A model generated the notes under the pieces. It worked only from the letters and a program-made list of their open reading frames with translations, was not told the origin of the DNA and did no database searches. Shown here in pieces: positions 25,599 through 34,548 of a stretch of 64,000 nt of DNA. The position numbers were made by a program, and so were the translations under genes. Origin of the DNA: Streptomyces abikoensis (GTDB lineage Bacteria; Actinomycetota; Actinomycetes; Streptomycetales; Streptomycetaceae); NCBI RefSeq assembly GCF_014648775.1, contig NZ_BMRT01000002.1, forward strand, positions 124,001 through 188,000. Direction: 5' to 3'. Every line of letters starts with the position of its first letter. The stretch's first letter is position 1.

Positions 25599-25634
25599 CG
25601 GCCGGTGAGCCCCTCCACGGCGGCTCACCGGCCG
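25599..25634. terminator. Strong hairpin between ligase and agmatine-deiminase genes
   Basis: CGGCCGGTGAGCC (25599-25611) pairs perfectly with GGCTCACCGGCCG (25622-25634) over a 10-nt loop, followed by TCCTTTCG. It begins 14 bp after the ligase stop codon. It may end the operon or act as an RNA-stability or attenuation element, leaving the deiminase-exporter pair less strongly expressed. Confidence 0.65.
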
Positions 25635-25658
25635 TCCTTTCGACTGAGGAGAAGTGTT

Positions 25659-26678
25659 GTGAAGCGACTGCGGATGCCCGCGGAGTGGCATCGGCACGCG
25701 GCCTGCCTGATCGCGTGGCCGACCCGGGAGGCGCTGTGGGGTGACGGTTTCGAGGGCGCCGAGCGCGACTACGCGGCGACGGTACGGGCCGTCGCGGAGT
25801 TCGAGCCCGTCACCGTCGTGGTGCCGCCCGGGCGGGCCGGCCGGGTGCGGGAGCTGTGCGGCGTGGACATCGACACCGTCGAGATCCCGCTGGACGACTC
25901 CTGGCTCAGGGCCTCCGGCCCGGTCTTCGTCCACGGCCCGGCGGGCGAACCCGTCGGCGTGGACTTCCGGTTCAACTCCTTCGGCGAGCGGTTCTTCCCC
26001 TACGACCAGGACGAGAAGGCCGGCGAGCGGCTCCTGCGCGCGCTCGGCGTGGCGCGCCGGGGCAGCATGACGGTGCTGGAGGGCGGGGCGGTCACCGTCG
26101 ACGGCGAGGGCACCCTCATCACCACCGAGCAGTGCCTGCTCAACCCCAACCGCAACCCCCGGCTGGACCGGCACGACATGGAGGCCGAGCTGGGACACCT
26201 GCTCGGTGCCACGAAGGTGATCTGGCTGCCCTACGGCCATCTCGAAGGCGACACCGACGGGCACGTCGACCACGTGTGCCAGTTCGTGGGGCCCGGGCGG
26301 GTCGTCGTCGAGGCCCCGGGCGACCCCGCCGGGCCGGACCACGCGCGACTCAAGGCCAACCTCGCCGTCCTGGAGGCGGCCACCGACGCGCACGGCCGCC
26401 GCCTGGAGATCACCGAGCTGCCGCCCCGGCAGACCGTGCGCACGTACGGCGAGGACGTGGGCGTCAGCTACACCAACTTCTACATCGCCAACGGCGGAGT
26501 GGTGGTGCCCCTGGCCGGCACCGACGCGGACGCGCGGGCGCTCGCCACCCTCGCGGCCGTCCTCCCGGAGCACAAGGTCGTCGGCGTGGAGGCCCGGGCC
26601 CTCGCCCTCGGCGACGGCGGAATCCACTGCGTCACCCTGCAACTGCCCGCCGAACGCCGGGAAGCGGGAGCGTCGTGA
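25659..26678 (+). CDS. Agmatine deiminase family enzyme
   Basis: A 339-residue guanidino-group-modifying enzyme. The family motifs are intact: EGGAVTVDGEGTL, LLNPNRNP, EGDTDGHVDHV, SYTNFYIANGG and the catalytic Cys324 in GDGGIHCVT. Agmatine deiminases hydrolyse agmatine to N-carbamoylputrescine and ammonia; in a biosynthetic locus the substrate could instead be a guanidino-bearing intermediate. GTG 25659 follows GAGGAG by 7 nt. It overlaps the following exporter gene (GTGA). A hairpin separates it from the ligase gene, so it may belong to the pathway or merely to the exporter. Confidence 0.9.
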   Translation: MKRLRMPAEWHRHAACLIAWPTREALWGDGFEGAERDYAATVRAVAEFEPVTVVVPPGRAGRVRELCGVDIDTVEIPLDDSWLRASGPVFVHGPAGEPVGVDFRFNSFGERFFPYDQDEKAGERLLRALGVARRGSMTVLEGGAVTVDGEGTLITTEQCLLNPNRNPRLDRHDMEAELGHLLGATKVIWLPYGHLEGDTDGHVDHVCQFVGPGRVVVEAPGDPAGPDHARLKANLAVLEAATDAHGRRLEITELPPRQTVRTYGEDVGVSYTNFYIANGGVVVPLAGTDADARALATLAAVLPEHKVVGVEARALALGDGGIHCVTLQLPAERREAGAS

Positions 26679-27865
26679 GCACCGCCGGCAGTGACATACG
26701 CGTACCGCCGGGCGCCCTGCGCCGGGCCCACGCGGGGGTCGTCGTCACCTTCGCGCTGACCGGCGTGGTCAACGGCATCCTGGTGGCACGCCTCCCCGGG
26801 CTCGCCGCCAAACTGGGGCTGGACGCCGGAAAGGTCGGGATACTCATCCTCACCTGGGGCGTCGCGGCCACGGTGACGATGCAGTGCGTGCGCTGGCTCG
26901 TCGCCGCCGTGGGCAACCGGGCGCTGCTGCGCGTCGGCGCCCCGGCGGTCACCGTCGCGGTGGGCCTCTTCGGTCTCAGCCCCAGCTATCCGCTGCTGCT
27001 CGCGGCGGCCGCCTGTTTCGGGGTCACCTCCGGTGTCGCCGAGACGATGATGAACGCCCAGGGCAGCCTGGTCGAACGGCTCTCCGGCCGGCCGCTGATG
27101 AACGGTCTGCACGCCGGGTGGAGCACGGGGGCGGTGACGGGCGGCCTGCTGGCGGCGCTGCTGGCCGCCCTCCATGTCTCGTACACCGCCTCGGTGGTGG
27201 CCGTGGCGGTGTGCGCGCTGCCGGTCGCGCTGGCGGTGGGCGGGACGTATCTGGACGAGCCGGCCGAGGAGGAGACGTCCGAGGGGCGGCGGGGCCTGCC
27301 CGCGAGCGTCTATGTGATCGGCGCGATCTCGTTCCTGGGCCTGCTGCTGGAGGGGCTGGTCGCCGACTGGAGCGGTCTGCTCCTCCACGGCGACCTCCAC
27401 GCTTCCGAGGCGCTCGCCGCGCTCGCCTACCCGGCCTTCGAGCTCGCGACGCTCACGGGCAGGCTGTTCGGCGACCGGTTGCGCGTCCGGCTCGGCGGCC
27501 GGTCGCTGCTCGCGGCGGCGGGCGGGGCGACGGCCGCGGGCGTCCTGGTGGTCGTCACCGCCGGGTCGGCCCCGGTGGCGATCGCGGGGTTCGCGCTGAC
27601 GGGCCTGGCGGTGTGCGTGGTCGTCCCGCTGACGATGTCGCTGGCCGGGACGGTCGCGCCGGGACGGTCGGACGCGGCCATCGCCCAGGTGTCGGCCATG
27701 GGCTACTCGGGGCTGCTGGTGGGCCCGGTCGTCATCGGGTTCGTCGCCGAGGCGAGCACGCTGCGCACCGGGATCGGGCTGACGACGGTGGCGGCGCTCC
27801 TGATCGCCGCGGGCAGCCGGGCCGTTCCGGCGCACGACGCCCACCACCGGACGACGGAGGACTGA
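26675..27865 (+). CDS. MFS transporter
   Basis: A 396-residue membrane protein with about 12 hydrophobic helices; the central loop after helix 6 is acidic (DEPAEEETSE). GTSGVAETMMNAQG and MNGLHAGWSTGA match a group of sugar- or fosmidomycin-type MFS permeases often found in biosynthetic loci. The GTG start overlaps the deiminase stop codon, so the two are translationally coupled. Likely exporter of the local product, or an importer of the deiminase substrate; direction cannot be told. Confidence 0.85.
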   Translation: MSTAGSDIRVPPGALRRAHAGVVVTFALTGVVNGILVARLPGLAAKLGLDAGKVGILILTWGVAATVTMQCVRWLVAAVGNRALLRVGAPAVTVAVGLFGLSPSYPLLLAAAACFGVTSGVAETMMNAQGSLVERLSGRPLMNGLHAGWSTGAVTGGLLAALLAALHVSYTASVVAVAVCALPVALAVGGTYLDEPAEEETSEGRRGLPASVYVIGAISFLGLLLEGLVADWSGLLLHGDLHASEALAALAYPAFELATLTGRLFGDRLRVRLGGRSLLAAAGGATAAGVLVVVTAGSAPVAIAGFALTGLAVCVVVPLTMSLAGTVAPGRSDAAIAQVSAMGYSGLLVGPVVIGFVAEASTLRTGIGLTTVAALLIAAGSRAVPAHDAHHRTTED

Positions 27866-27871
27866 GACGGC

Positions 27872-27901
27872 GTGTGGGGGCGGCCCGGGCCGCCCCCACA
27901 C
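27872..27901. terminator. 30-bp perfect palindrome, bidirectional terminator
   Basis: The segment is exactly self-complementary with 15-bp arms (GTGTGGGGGCGGCCC). It lies between the convergent MFS and cation antiporter genes, so it can serve both. Confidence 0.75.
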
Positions 27902-27905
27902 CCGG

Positions 27906-29006
27906 TCAGGGAGTGACCGCGAGCTCGATGTAGGCGGCCAGGAGCGAGAGGTGGAGGCCGCCCTGGAGCACGGTGGCCCGGCCCGGGATGACGGTCAGGG
28001 TGCCGACGACGACGGTGAGGACGAGCAGCACCATGTGGGTGGCGCCCAGGCCGAGGACGAGCGGGCCCTCCAGCCACACCGAGGCCACCGCGACGGCGGG
28101 GATGGTCAGCCCGATGCTGGCCATGGCCGAGCCCAGGCCGAGGTTGAGGCTGGTCTGGACGCGGTCGCGGCGGGCGGCGCGCAGGGCCGCGATCGTCTCG
28201 GGGAGGAGCACCAGCAGCGCGATGACGACGCCGACGACCGAGGCGGGCAGGCCGGCCGCCGCCACGCCCGACTCGATGGTGGGCGAGACGCCCTTGGCGA
28301 GGCCGACCACCGAGACCAGGGCGACGCCCAGCAGGCCGAGGCTGACCAGGGCGACGCGGGTGGAGGGCGGGTGGGCGTGGTCGTCGCCGTCGATGACCTC
28401 GCCCTCGGCGGTCACGGGCAGGAAGTAGTCGCGGTGGCGCACGGTCTGGGTCGCGACGAACAGGCCGTAGAGGATGAGGGCGGCGGTCGCGGCGAAGACG
28501 AGCTGGGGCGGGGAGAACCGGGGCCCCGGGGTGCTGGTGGTGAAGGTCGGCAGGACCAGGCTGAGGCCCGCGAGCGTCGCGACGCTCGCGAGGGCGGCGC
28601 CCGTGCCCTCGGCGTTGAACACCGCCACCCGCCGCCGGAGGGCGCCCACCAGCAGGGACAGGCCGACGATGCCATTGCAGGTGATCATGACGGCGGCGAA
28701 GACGGTGTCCCGGGCCAGGGAGCTGCTCTTCTCGCCGCCGTCGGCCATCAGCGTGACGATGAGCGCCACTTCGATGACCGTCACCGCGACCGCCAGGACC
28801 AGTGACCCGAACGGTTCACCGACCCGGTGCGCGATCACCTCCGCGTGGTGCACGGCGGCGAGGACCGCACCGGCCAGGCAGCAGCTCACGACGACCACCA
28901 GCCCGACGGACAGTGACCGTCCCCAGGTCAGGGCCAGCACGACGGCGGCCACGACGGGCACGACGGCGGGCCAGTGGGCGAGGGGCGAGCGGAACCGTTT
29001 CGTCAT
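27906..29006 (-). CDS. Calcium/cation:proton antiporter (ChaA-like, CaCA family)
   Basis: A 366-residue integral membrane protein with about 11 helices in two similar halves. The alpha-repeat signatures VAVTVIEVALIVTLM in the first half and VVIALLVLLPETIAALRAA in the second provide the acidic ion-binding residues. Expected to expel Ca2+ or Na+/K+ in exchange for protons. ATG 29006 starts a short basic N-terminus directly before the first helix; the frame upstream of it is unlikely to be coding. Confidence 0.88.
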   Translation of the reverse strand: MTKRFRSPLAHWPAVVPVVAAVVLALTWGRSLSVGLVVVVSCCLAGAVLAAVHHAEVIAHRVGEPFGSLVLAVAVTVIEVALIVTLMADGGEKSSSLARDTVFAAVMITCNGIVGLSLLVGALRRRVAVFNAEGTGAALASVATLAGLSLVLPTFTTSTPGPRFSPPQLVFAATAALILYGLFVATQTVRHRDYFLPVTAEGEVIDGDDHAHPPSTRVALVSLGLLGVALVSVVGLAKGVSPTIESGVAAAGLPASVVGVVIALLVLLPETIAALRAARRDRVQTSLNLGLGSAMASIGLTIPAVAVASVWLEGPLVLGLGATHMVLLVLTVVVGTLTVIPGRATVLQGGLHLSLLAAYIELAVTP

Positions 29007-29141
29007 GCCCCAAGCTTCGCAGATGACCGGAAAACCCGACCAAGGCGGATTCGAACCACCATCACCGAGCGAACCATCCGCGAGGCGGATAAATTGGACG
29101 GAAGCTCCCTGGAACGGAAGCTCCCCCGGAGAGGAGGCGTC

Positions 29142-29219
29142 ATGTCCTCGAAGCGCCGTCGCAAGAAGAAGCAGCGCCGCAAGCACGCGGCCAACCACGG
29201 CCGTCGGCCCCAGTGCTGA
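29142..29219 (+). CDS. Small ribosomal-subunit-associated protein bL37 (25 aa)
   Basis: A 25-residue strongly basic protein: MSSKRRRKKKQRRKH start and the conserved ANHGRRP tail, which I recognise from the actinobacterial 50S protein bL37. A strong GAGAGGAGG site precedes the ATG. It is too short for usual gene finders. Upstream, ACGGAAGCTCCC occurs twice (29098-29109 and 29114-29125), between a possible -10 (TAAATT) and the ribosome-binding site, as part of its leader. Function: extra large-subunit rRNA contact in actinobacteria. Confidence 0.8.
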   Translation: MSSKRRRKKKQRRKHAANHGRRPQC

Positions 29220-29252
29220 ACCGGGCCCGGCGGCCCCGGCGCGCGGACCGCG

Positions 29253-30446
29253 TCAGCGCGCGTGCCTGACGCGGTACGCGAGGCCCGCGGCCGCCAGCCG
29301 CTCCAGTAGCGCGTCGCCCATCGCCACGGCGGGGGTGACCTGTCCGGCCGTCGTCGGCAGGTCGTCCAGCGCCAGGCACAGCGACGCCTCGGCGAACATC
29401 TTCGCGGTCTCGCCGTAGCCGGGGTCGCCGCCCGTGAGCTCGGTGAACACCCGCCGTCTGCCGCCCTCGCCCACGAACCGCAGCCGGAACCAGCCGCGCT
29501 CCCGCCATCGCGCGTCCGGTCCGCGCCCGGGACCGTACCGGGCCGTCAGCCACGACCTGACGGGCGGCACCTGCGCCAGGGCCGCGGCCGCGCCCACCGC
29601 GACGGGCCCGGCCAGTGCCATCGGCAGAGTCTTCACGGACGCGTAGTGGCGGTAGCGGAAGTCGGGGCCGTAACGTTCCAGCGCCTCGGCCGAGCGCCGT
29701 ACGACCACCGGGTCGAGCGTGGGCAGCGGCAGCGCCCACGTGCCCGTCTCCTTGCTGAACCGCGGCGCGCCCAGCGGCGCCGCGACCCGCCGCCCGGCCG
29801 GCCGGGGTTCGTGGCGCCGCCGCTCCCGGGCGGCGGCCGCCGCCCGGTTCCGCCGGGAGAGGATCGTCAGCGACGAGGCGAGCGTGCCGCCGGAGACCAG
29901 CCCCATGGCCTGGACGAAGCCGTCGACCGTGAGCGGCACGCCCTCCGGGAGCCGCCGCACGGTGAAGTACGCCCCCAGGTCGTGCGGCAGCGAGTCGAAG
30001 CCGCAGGCGTGGACGATCCGCGCGCCGGTCTCCCGGGCCCGCGCGCCGTGGCGGAGGAACATCAGGTCCACGAACTCCGGCTCGCCCGTGAGGTCCGTGT
30101 AGTCGGTGCCTGCCTCCGCGCACGCGGCCACCAGTTCCTCGCCGTGGTGGATGTACGGCCCGACGGTCGACGCGACGACGTGCGCGGACTCCGCGAGCGC
30201 CCGCACGGCCGCCGGGTCGGACGCGTCGGCCGTGACGATCCCCAGCCCGGCGGCCCGCGCCGGGTCCACCGCCGCCAGCCGCTCCCGCAGCCGTTCCAGC
30301 TTCTTCCGGTCGCGCCCGGCGAGCGCCAGCCGGCAGGATGTCGGCGCGTGTTCCAGCAGGTACTCGGCGGTGAGCCCGCCGACGAACCCCGTGGCTCCGA
30401 AAAGCACGACGTCGTAGGGCCGTTGGGGCCCGTCCTGTCTGTTCAT
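29253..30446 (-). CDS. Saccharopine dehydrogenase-like NAD(P)-binding oxidoreductase (trans-acting enoyl reductase type)
   Basis: A 397-residue protein with an N-terminal Rossmann motif VVLFGATGFVGGLTAEYLL and GRDRKKLERL, typical of the saccharopine dehydrogenase-like / mycobacterial trans-acting enoyl reductase family. Conserved TDYTDLTGEPEFV and HACGFDSLPHDLGAY follow. It probably reduces a hydrophobic acyl or lipid substrate; lysine metabolism is unlikely because lysine-pathway partners are absent. It is preceded on the same strand by the SDR at 30490 with a 43-bp gap. Confidence 0.85.
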   Translation of the reverse strand: MNRQDGPQRPYDVVLFGATGFVGGLTAEYLLEHAPTSCRLALAGRDRKKLERLRERLAAVDPARAAGLGIVTADASDPAAVRALAESAHVVASTVGPYIHHGEELVAACAEAGTDYTDLTGEPEFVDLMFLRHGARARETGARIVHACGFDSLPHDLGAYFTVRRLPEGVPLTVDGFVQAMGLVSGGTLASSLTILSRRNRAAAAARERRRHEPRPAGRRVAAPLGAPRFSKETGTWALPLPTLDPVVVRRSAEALERYGPDFRYRHYASVKTLPMALAGPVAVGAAAALAQVPPVRSWLTARYGPGRGPDARWRERGWFRLRFVGEGGRRRVFTELTGGDPGYGETAKMFAEASLCLALDDLPTTAGQVTPAVAMGDALLERLAAAGLAYRVRHAR

Positions 30447-30489
30447 GGCGCCTCCGTCTCCCGTGTCCGGGCCACCTTACGCCCGCGCG

Positions 30490-31287
30490 TCAGTGGGCGG
30501 TCCAGCCGCCGTCCATGACGAGGGTGGTGCCGGTGACGAAGGAGGAGTGCGGCGCGCAGAGGTAGGCGACGGCCTCGGCCACCTCCTCCGGCTCGACGAG
30601 CCGCTTGAGCGCCGTGTCGCGCAGGAGGACGTCGGCCAGGACGTCCTCGACGGGCAGCGAGTGGGCGGCGGCCTGGTCGGCGAGCTGTTTCTCCACGAGA
30701 GGGGTGCGGACGTAGCCGGGGCTGACGCAGTTGGAGGTGACGCCGTGCGCGGCGCCTTCGAGGGCCACGGTCTTCGACAGCCCTTCGAGGCCGTGCTTGG
30801 CGGTGACGTACGCGGACTTGTAGGCGGAGGCGCGCAGTCCGTGGACGGAGGAGATGTTGACGACGCGGCCCCAGCCCCGCTCGTACATGTGCGGCAGGGC
30901 GCCTCGGATCAGCCGGAAGGGGGCTTCCAGCATGATGGTGAGCATCGCGCGGAAGGCGTCGGGCGGGAAGTCCTCGACGGGTCGGACGAGCTGGATGCCC
31001 GCGTTGTTGACGAGGATGTCGGCGCCGGCGGCGGCCTGTTCGGCGGCGTCGAGGTCGGTGAGGTCGAGGACCACGGCCTCGATGCTCCCGGGGAGGCCCG
31101 GCGCCTGCCGGACGAGCCCGTCGAGGCCGGCCGCGTCGCGGTCCAGCGCGCGGACGTGGGCCCCGGCGGCCGCGAGCCGTAAGGAGCAGGCCGCCCCTAT
31201 GCCGCTCGCGGCTCCGGTGACGAGTGCGGTGCGTCCGTGGTGACCGGGGACGCCGGGCGGGGGTGCGGGTACGGAAGTGGCGGTCAT
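30490..31287 (-). CDS. 3-hydroxybutyrate dehydrogenase-like SDR
   Basis: A 265-residue classical SDR with TGAASGIG cofactor motif, VNNAG, ISSVHGL and catalytic YVTAKHGLEG. The stretch from SSVHGLRASAYKSAYV to YVRTPLVEKQ is characteristic of NAD-dependent D-3-hydroxybutyrate dehydrogenases, which interconvert 3-hydroxybutyrate and acetoacetate. A PHB-related gene is not adjacent. It lies 16 bp downstream-strand-wise of the decarboxylase gene (which ends at 31304), all on the minus strand, so cotranscription is possible. Confidence 0.85.
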   Translation of the reverse strand: MTATSVPAPPPGVPGHHGRTALVTGAASGIGAACSLRLAAAGAHVRALDRDAAGLDGLVRQAPGLPGSIEAVVLDLTDLDAAEQAAAGADILVNNAGIQLVRPVEDFPPDAFRAMLTIMLEAPFRLIRGALPHMYERGWGRVVNISSVHGLRASAYKSAYVTAKHGLEGLSKTVALEGAAHGVTSNCVSPGYVRTPLVEKQLADQAAAHSLPVEDVLADVLLRDTALKRLVEPEEVAEAVAYLCAPHSSFVTGTTLVMDGGWTAH

Positions 31288-31303
31288 ACCCGCACCCTAG
31301 GCA

Positions 31304-33670
31304 TCAACAGGCGGGAATGTCCTCGTCCTGGCGTACGCACTCGATCGCGTAGTCGCCGGTCTCATCGTCCACGGTGACGCCGTGGGTCTCGCTGCGGAAG
31401 CCGGGGAAGCGGCGGTCGAAGGACTCGAGCGCGCCGAGGTAGCGCAGCAGGGGGCCGTCGGCGGCGCCGATGGACTCGCCGGGCATCAGGACCGGGATGC
31501 CGGGCGGGGTGATGGTGACCATGGCCGCGGCCACCCGGTCCGCCGCGTCGGCGAGGCGGACGCGCTCGGTGCCCTGGCGGATGAGGCGCTGGTAGCACCA
31601 CTGGGGCGGGACGACGGGTCGTGGCAGCTCCTGGAAGGCGGTGTCGAGGAGGCCGACGAGGTCCGCTTCGCGCAGGTGGTCGTGCATCGACCGGCACAGT
31701 TCGCGCAGGGTCGTGCCGGTGTAGCGGCGGGGGTACCGGTCCATCAGGCCGGGCAGGACGCGGTCCAGGGGCGCGTCCTCGTCGTGGAGCGCCTTGAAGT
31801 CCATCAGGGCGTCCAGCAGGGTGCCCCACTTGCCCTTGGTGATGCCCATGGAGAAGAGGATGAGCGTGGTGTAGCTGTCGGTCTTCTCCACGACGATGTT
31901 GCGGGTCGCGAGGTAGGCCGTCAGGACCCGGGCCGGGATGCCCCACTCCGCCCAGGCGCCGGTGGCGTCGATGCCGGGGCAGGTGAGGGTGACCTTGACC
32001 GGGTCGAGCCGGCAGTAGCCGTCGGCGAGGCCGGGGAAGCCGTGCCAGTCGGCGTCCGGTTCCAGGTCCCAGCACGAGGCGTGCGAGCGCAGCAGTTCGG
32101 CGGGGGCGTCGGCGAAGTCGTAACGCTCGCCGGTCGCCGGGTCGGTGACGGCCGGGGGCTGCCAGGCGCCGAAGAACCAGGCGGGGCGGTCGCCGGCCGC
32201 CGCGACGCGCCGCCCGGTACGGACGACGGCCTGGCGGAAGCGGATCGCCTCGGTGACCGCCTCGTCGACCAGCCAGTGGCCCTGCGGCCCGTCCATCATC
32301 CCGGCCGCCACGTCCAGGGAGGCGATGGCCGGGTAGAGCGGCGAGGTCGTGCCGTGCATCATGAACGCCTCGTTGAACCGCTCGTGTTCGACCGGTGCCC
32401 TCGGTGACGGCTTGACGTGGACCATCGCGCTTTGCGACAGCGCCGCCAGCAATTTGTGCGTGGACTGGGTGGAGAAGACCGTGGGACGGTCGGGCCCGTC
32501 GAAGGTGTCGGGGCCGACGGACATCCCGTAGCGCCCCGCGTAGAGGGGGTGGAAGCGCGCGTAGGCGAACCACGCCTCGTCGAAGTGGACGCGCGGGGTG
32601 CTGGGGGCGAGTTCGCGGGCGACCCGGATCGCGTCGTAGCACAGGCCGTCGTAGGTGGAGTTGGTGAGGACGGCGTATTCGGCGTGGGGTGACACCGCGC
32701 CCGGGGTGAGGGGGTTGCGGGCGATGCGGCCGGCCACGGACGCCGCCCCGATCTCCGCCGGGGGCAGCGGGCCGGCCAGTCCGTAGCCGTTGCGGGTGGG
32801 CACGAGGTAGACCGGGCGGGCGCCGGAGAGGACGAGCCCGTGGAGGACGGACTTGTGGCAGTTGCGGTCCACCAGGGCGATCTCGTCCTGGGCGACGCAG
32901 TAGTGGCCGACCATGCGGTCGGCGGTGGAGTTGCCGTGGAGGACGAAGTAGGTGCGGTCGGCGCCGAAGATGCGGGCGGCGTTGCGCTCGGCCTCGCCGA
33001 TCGGGCCCGTGTGCTCGTAGAGGGAGCCGAGCTCCTCGACGGAGATCGACAGGTCGCTGCGGAAGAGCCGCTCCCCGTAGTGGTCGAAGAAGGCGCGTCC
33101 GACGGGCGACTTCAGGAAGGCCACGCCGCCGGCGTGGGCCGGGGTGTGCCAGGAGTACTCGTGCGCGTCGTCGAAGCGGCGCAGCGCCTTGAAGAACGGC
33201 GGGAGGACCGACTGGCGATAGGCGCGCGCCGCGCCGGTGATCCGTCCGGCGATGAACGCGGGGGTGTCCTCCAGCGGCCAGACGTAGCCGACGACGGTCT
33301 CCGCCACCCACAGGGGCAGCCGTTCGAGGTCGTCGTCGGCGCCGTCGGTCATCACCAGGAGCACGGGCAGGTCGGTGAAGCGCTGTCCGATCCGGCGCAG
33401 CACCGCCGCGCCGCCCGGCTCGTTCCCGTCCTTCTCCCGGTCCTTCTCCGCGGGGCCGCGCCTTCCCGGCGGGAGGTCCCAGGCCACCACGGCGGCCGCC
33501 AGTCCGGCTTCGGTCCGCAGGACCGCCCCGGCGTCGGCCCCGGTGCGGGCCCAGCGCACTTCGAGGCCGTGGGCCTCCACCTCCTCGCGGATCCTGCGCA
33601 GTTGCCCGCCCGCGGCGCCCGCGCCGAGCGGGTCCTCGTCGAGCGCGAACAGCACCGTGCCGCCCATCAT
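31304..33670 (-). CDS. Orn/Lys/Arg decarboxylase, fold-type I (AdiA/LdcC-like)
   Basis: A 788-residue PLP enzyme. It has an N-terminal receiver-like wing domain (1-130), a large PLP domain with Lys406 in STQSTHKLLAALSQ, the HGNST phosphate-binding motif, and the C-terminal decarboxylase domain. It decarboxylates a basic amino acid, arginine or lysine, to agmatine or cadaverine. The agmatine-deiminase-type gene 5 kb away makes arginine interesting, but specificity is not certain. The start is ATG 33670 (the first of two consecutive Met codons) behind GGGGGAT. Confidence 0.9.
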   Translation of the reverse strand: MMGGTVLFALDEDPLGAGAAGGQLRRIREEVEAHGLEVRWARTGADAGAVLRTEAGLAAAVVAWDLPPGRRGPAEKDREKDGNEPGGAAVLRRIGQRFTDLPVLLVMTDGADDDLERLPLWVAETVVGYVWPLEDTPAFIAGRITGAARAYRQSVLPPFFKALRRFDDAHEYSWHTPAHAGGVAFLKSPVGRAFFDHYGERLFRSDLSISVEELGSLYEHTGPIGEAERNAARIFGADRTYFVLHGNSTADRMVGHYCVAQDEIALVDRNCHKSVLHGLVLSGARPVYLVPTRNGYGLAGPLPPAEIGAASVAGRIARNPLTPGAVSPHAEYAVLTNSTYDGLCYDAIRVARELAPSTPRVHFDEAWFAYARFHPLYAGRYGMSVGPDTFDGPDRPTVFSTQSTHKLLAALSQSAMVHVKPSPRAPVEHERFNEAFMMHGTTSPLYPAIASLDVAAGMMDGPQGHWLVDEAVTEAIRFRQAVVRTGRRVAAAGDRPAWFFGAWQPPAVTDPATGERYDFADAPAELLRSHASCWDLEPDADWHGFPGLADGYCRLDPVKVTLTCPGIDATGAWAEWGIPARVLTAYLATRNIVVEKTDSYTTLILFSMGITKGKWGTLLDALMDFKALHDEDAPLDRVLPGLMDRYPRRYTGTTLRELCRSMHDHLREADLVGLLDTAFQELPRPVVPPQWCYQRLIRQGTERVRLADAADRVAAAMVTITPPGIPVLMPGESIGAADGPLLRYLGALESFDRRFPGFRSETHGVTVDDETGDYAIECVRQDEDIPAC

Positions 33671-33818
33671 GGCATCCCCCGTCTGTTGAGATGATCCGCC
33701 TGTCCGGACCACGGCAGTGTCCTGGCGGACTCCTGCCGTCGGTGCTCCTCCGGCGGGCAAACCACTCTCCGGGGCGATTTCGACGCGGCACGGCTTCAAC
33801 GCGGCGCGGCGCGGTGGG

Positions 33819-34049
33819 TCATGAGCGCCGCATGGCCAGTTTTCCCACCACCCAGTGGCCGCACCGGGCGCACTCGGGCGCTCCCTCCCAGCTGTACGGG
33901 GGCATCACCGGGAGGTCGTGGATGCTGAAGCACTCCCGCTCGAAACCGCTCGACGTCGCACAGCGGACCACCTCGTACTCGTGGGTCCAGCTCAGTCCGC
34001 AGTGCGCGCACGCGAAGTCGACGACGTCTATGCCCTTGTCAGCGTTCAT
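33819..34049 (-). CDS. Conserved small zinc-ribbon protein
   Basis: A 76-residue protein with two CxxC knuckles, CAHCG and CARCG, separated by about 42 residues, consistent with one zinc ribbon. The rest is polar with no membrane segment. Its function is not known. Start 34049 has AAAGGGGT upstream. It is the first gene in front of the decarboxylase but transcribed separately, 148 bp away from its start. Confidence 0.7.
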   Translation of the reverse strand: MNADKGIDVVDFACAHCGLSWTHEYEVVRCATSSGFERECFSIHDLPVMPPYSWEGAPECARCGHWVVGKLAMRRS

Positions 34050-34171
34050 CCGCACCCCTTTGGCCTTGGTGACGCACATATTCGGCCATCATCGGGTCGT
34101 GCGCTCGGGGTGGGAACAAAGCGCGGGGCAAGGGCGCGCCGGGAATCCGTCCAGGTCTCGCCAAGGGGCGG

Positions 34172-34375
34172 CTATCCCCGTTGTCCGGCGCCCGCCCGGG
34201 ACCGTGAGCCGATGACGGTCGCCACCACCCCGACGAGTCCCAGCGCCTCCGGACTCATTCCCCGGGAACAGACGGTGACGACGACGACCACGATCACGAC
34301 GGTGAGCGCGTCGTGCACCTGATCGGCGAGCGGATGACGATGGGGCGCGTACCGCCGAATCTGCTGAATCCTCAT
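34172..34375 (-). CDS. Small hypothetical membrane protein
   Basis: A 67-residue protein with a basic N-terminus (MRIQQIRRYAPHRHPLADQ) and two hydrophobic stretches, ALTVVIVVVVVTVC and ALGLVGVVATVIG. Start 34375 is preceded by GAAGGGC; a GTG at 34390 is possible. No family recognised. The high GC third positions and sensible topology support a real gene, but this is only moderately certain. Confidence 0.5.
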   Translation of the reverse strand: MRIQQIRRYAPHRHPLADQVHDALTVVIVVVVVTVCSRGMSPEALGLVGVVATVIGSRSRAGAGQRG

Positions 34376-34548
34376 GCCCTTCACGATCACTCCCCTGACT
34401 GTCGTGACTGGGTTACCGGCGGAACATGATGTTTCCGCTTAACGGAACTGTGCAGCCTGAAAGGGTGTGCAATCAAATACAAAGCGAATTACTCACCCTT
34501 GTGTCGCAATCCGAAAGGGAAATCACGCCCGGGTGACCACACGCGACC

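Noticed and set aside
29036..29056. tRNA-like sequence: minus strand reads GGTTCGAATCC with a pairing T-stem
   Set aside because: No matching acceptor or anticodon arms exist in the surrounding 70 nt, so it is not a tRNA gene. It may be chance or a remnant.
28474..29418. Long plus-strand open frame opposite the antiporter gene
   Set aside because: It is the antisense shadow of the high-GC antiporter gene, with no family match and no Shine-Dalgarno site.
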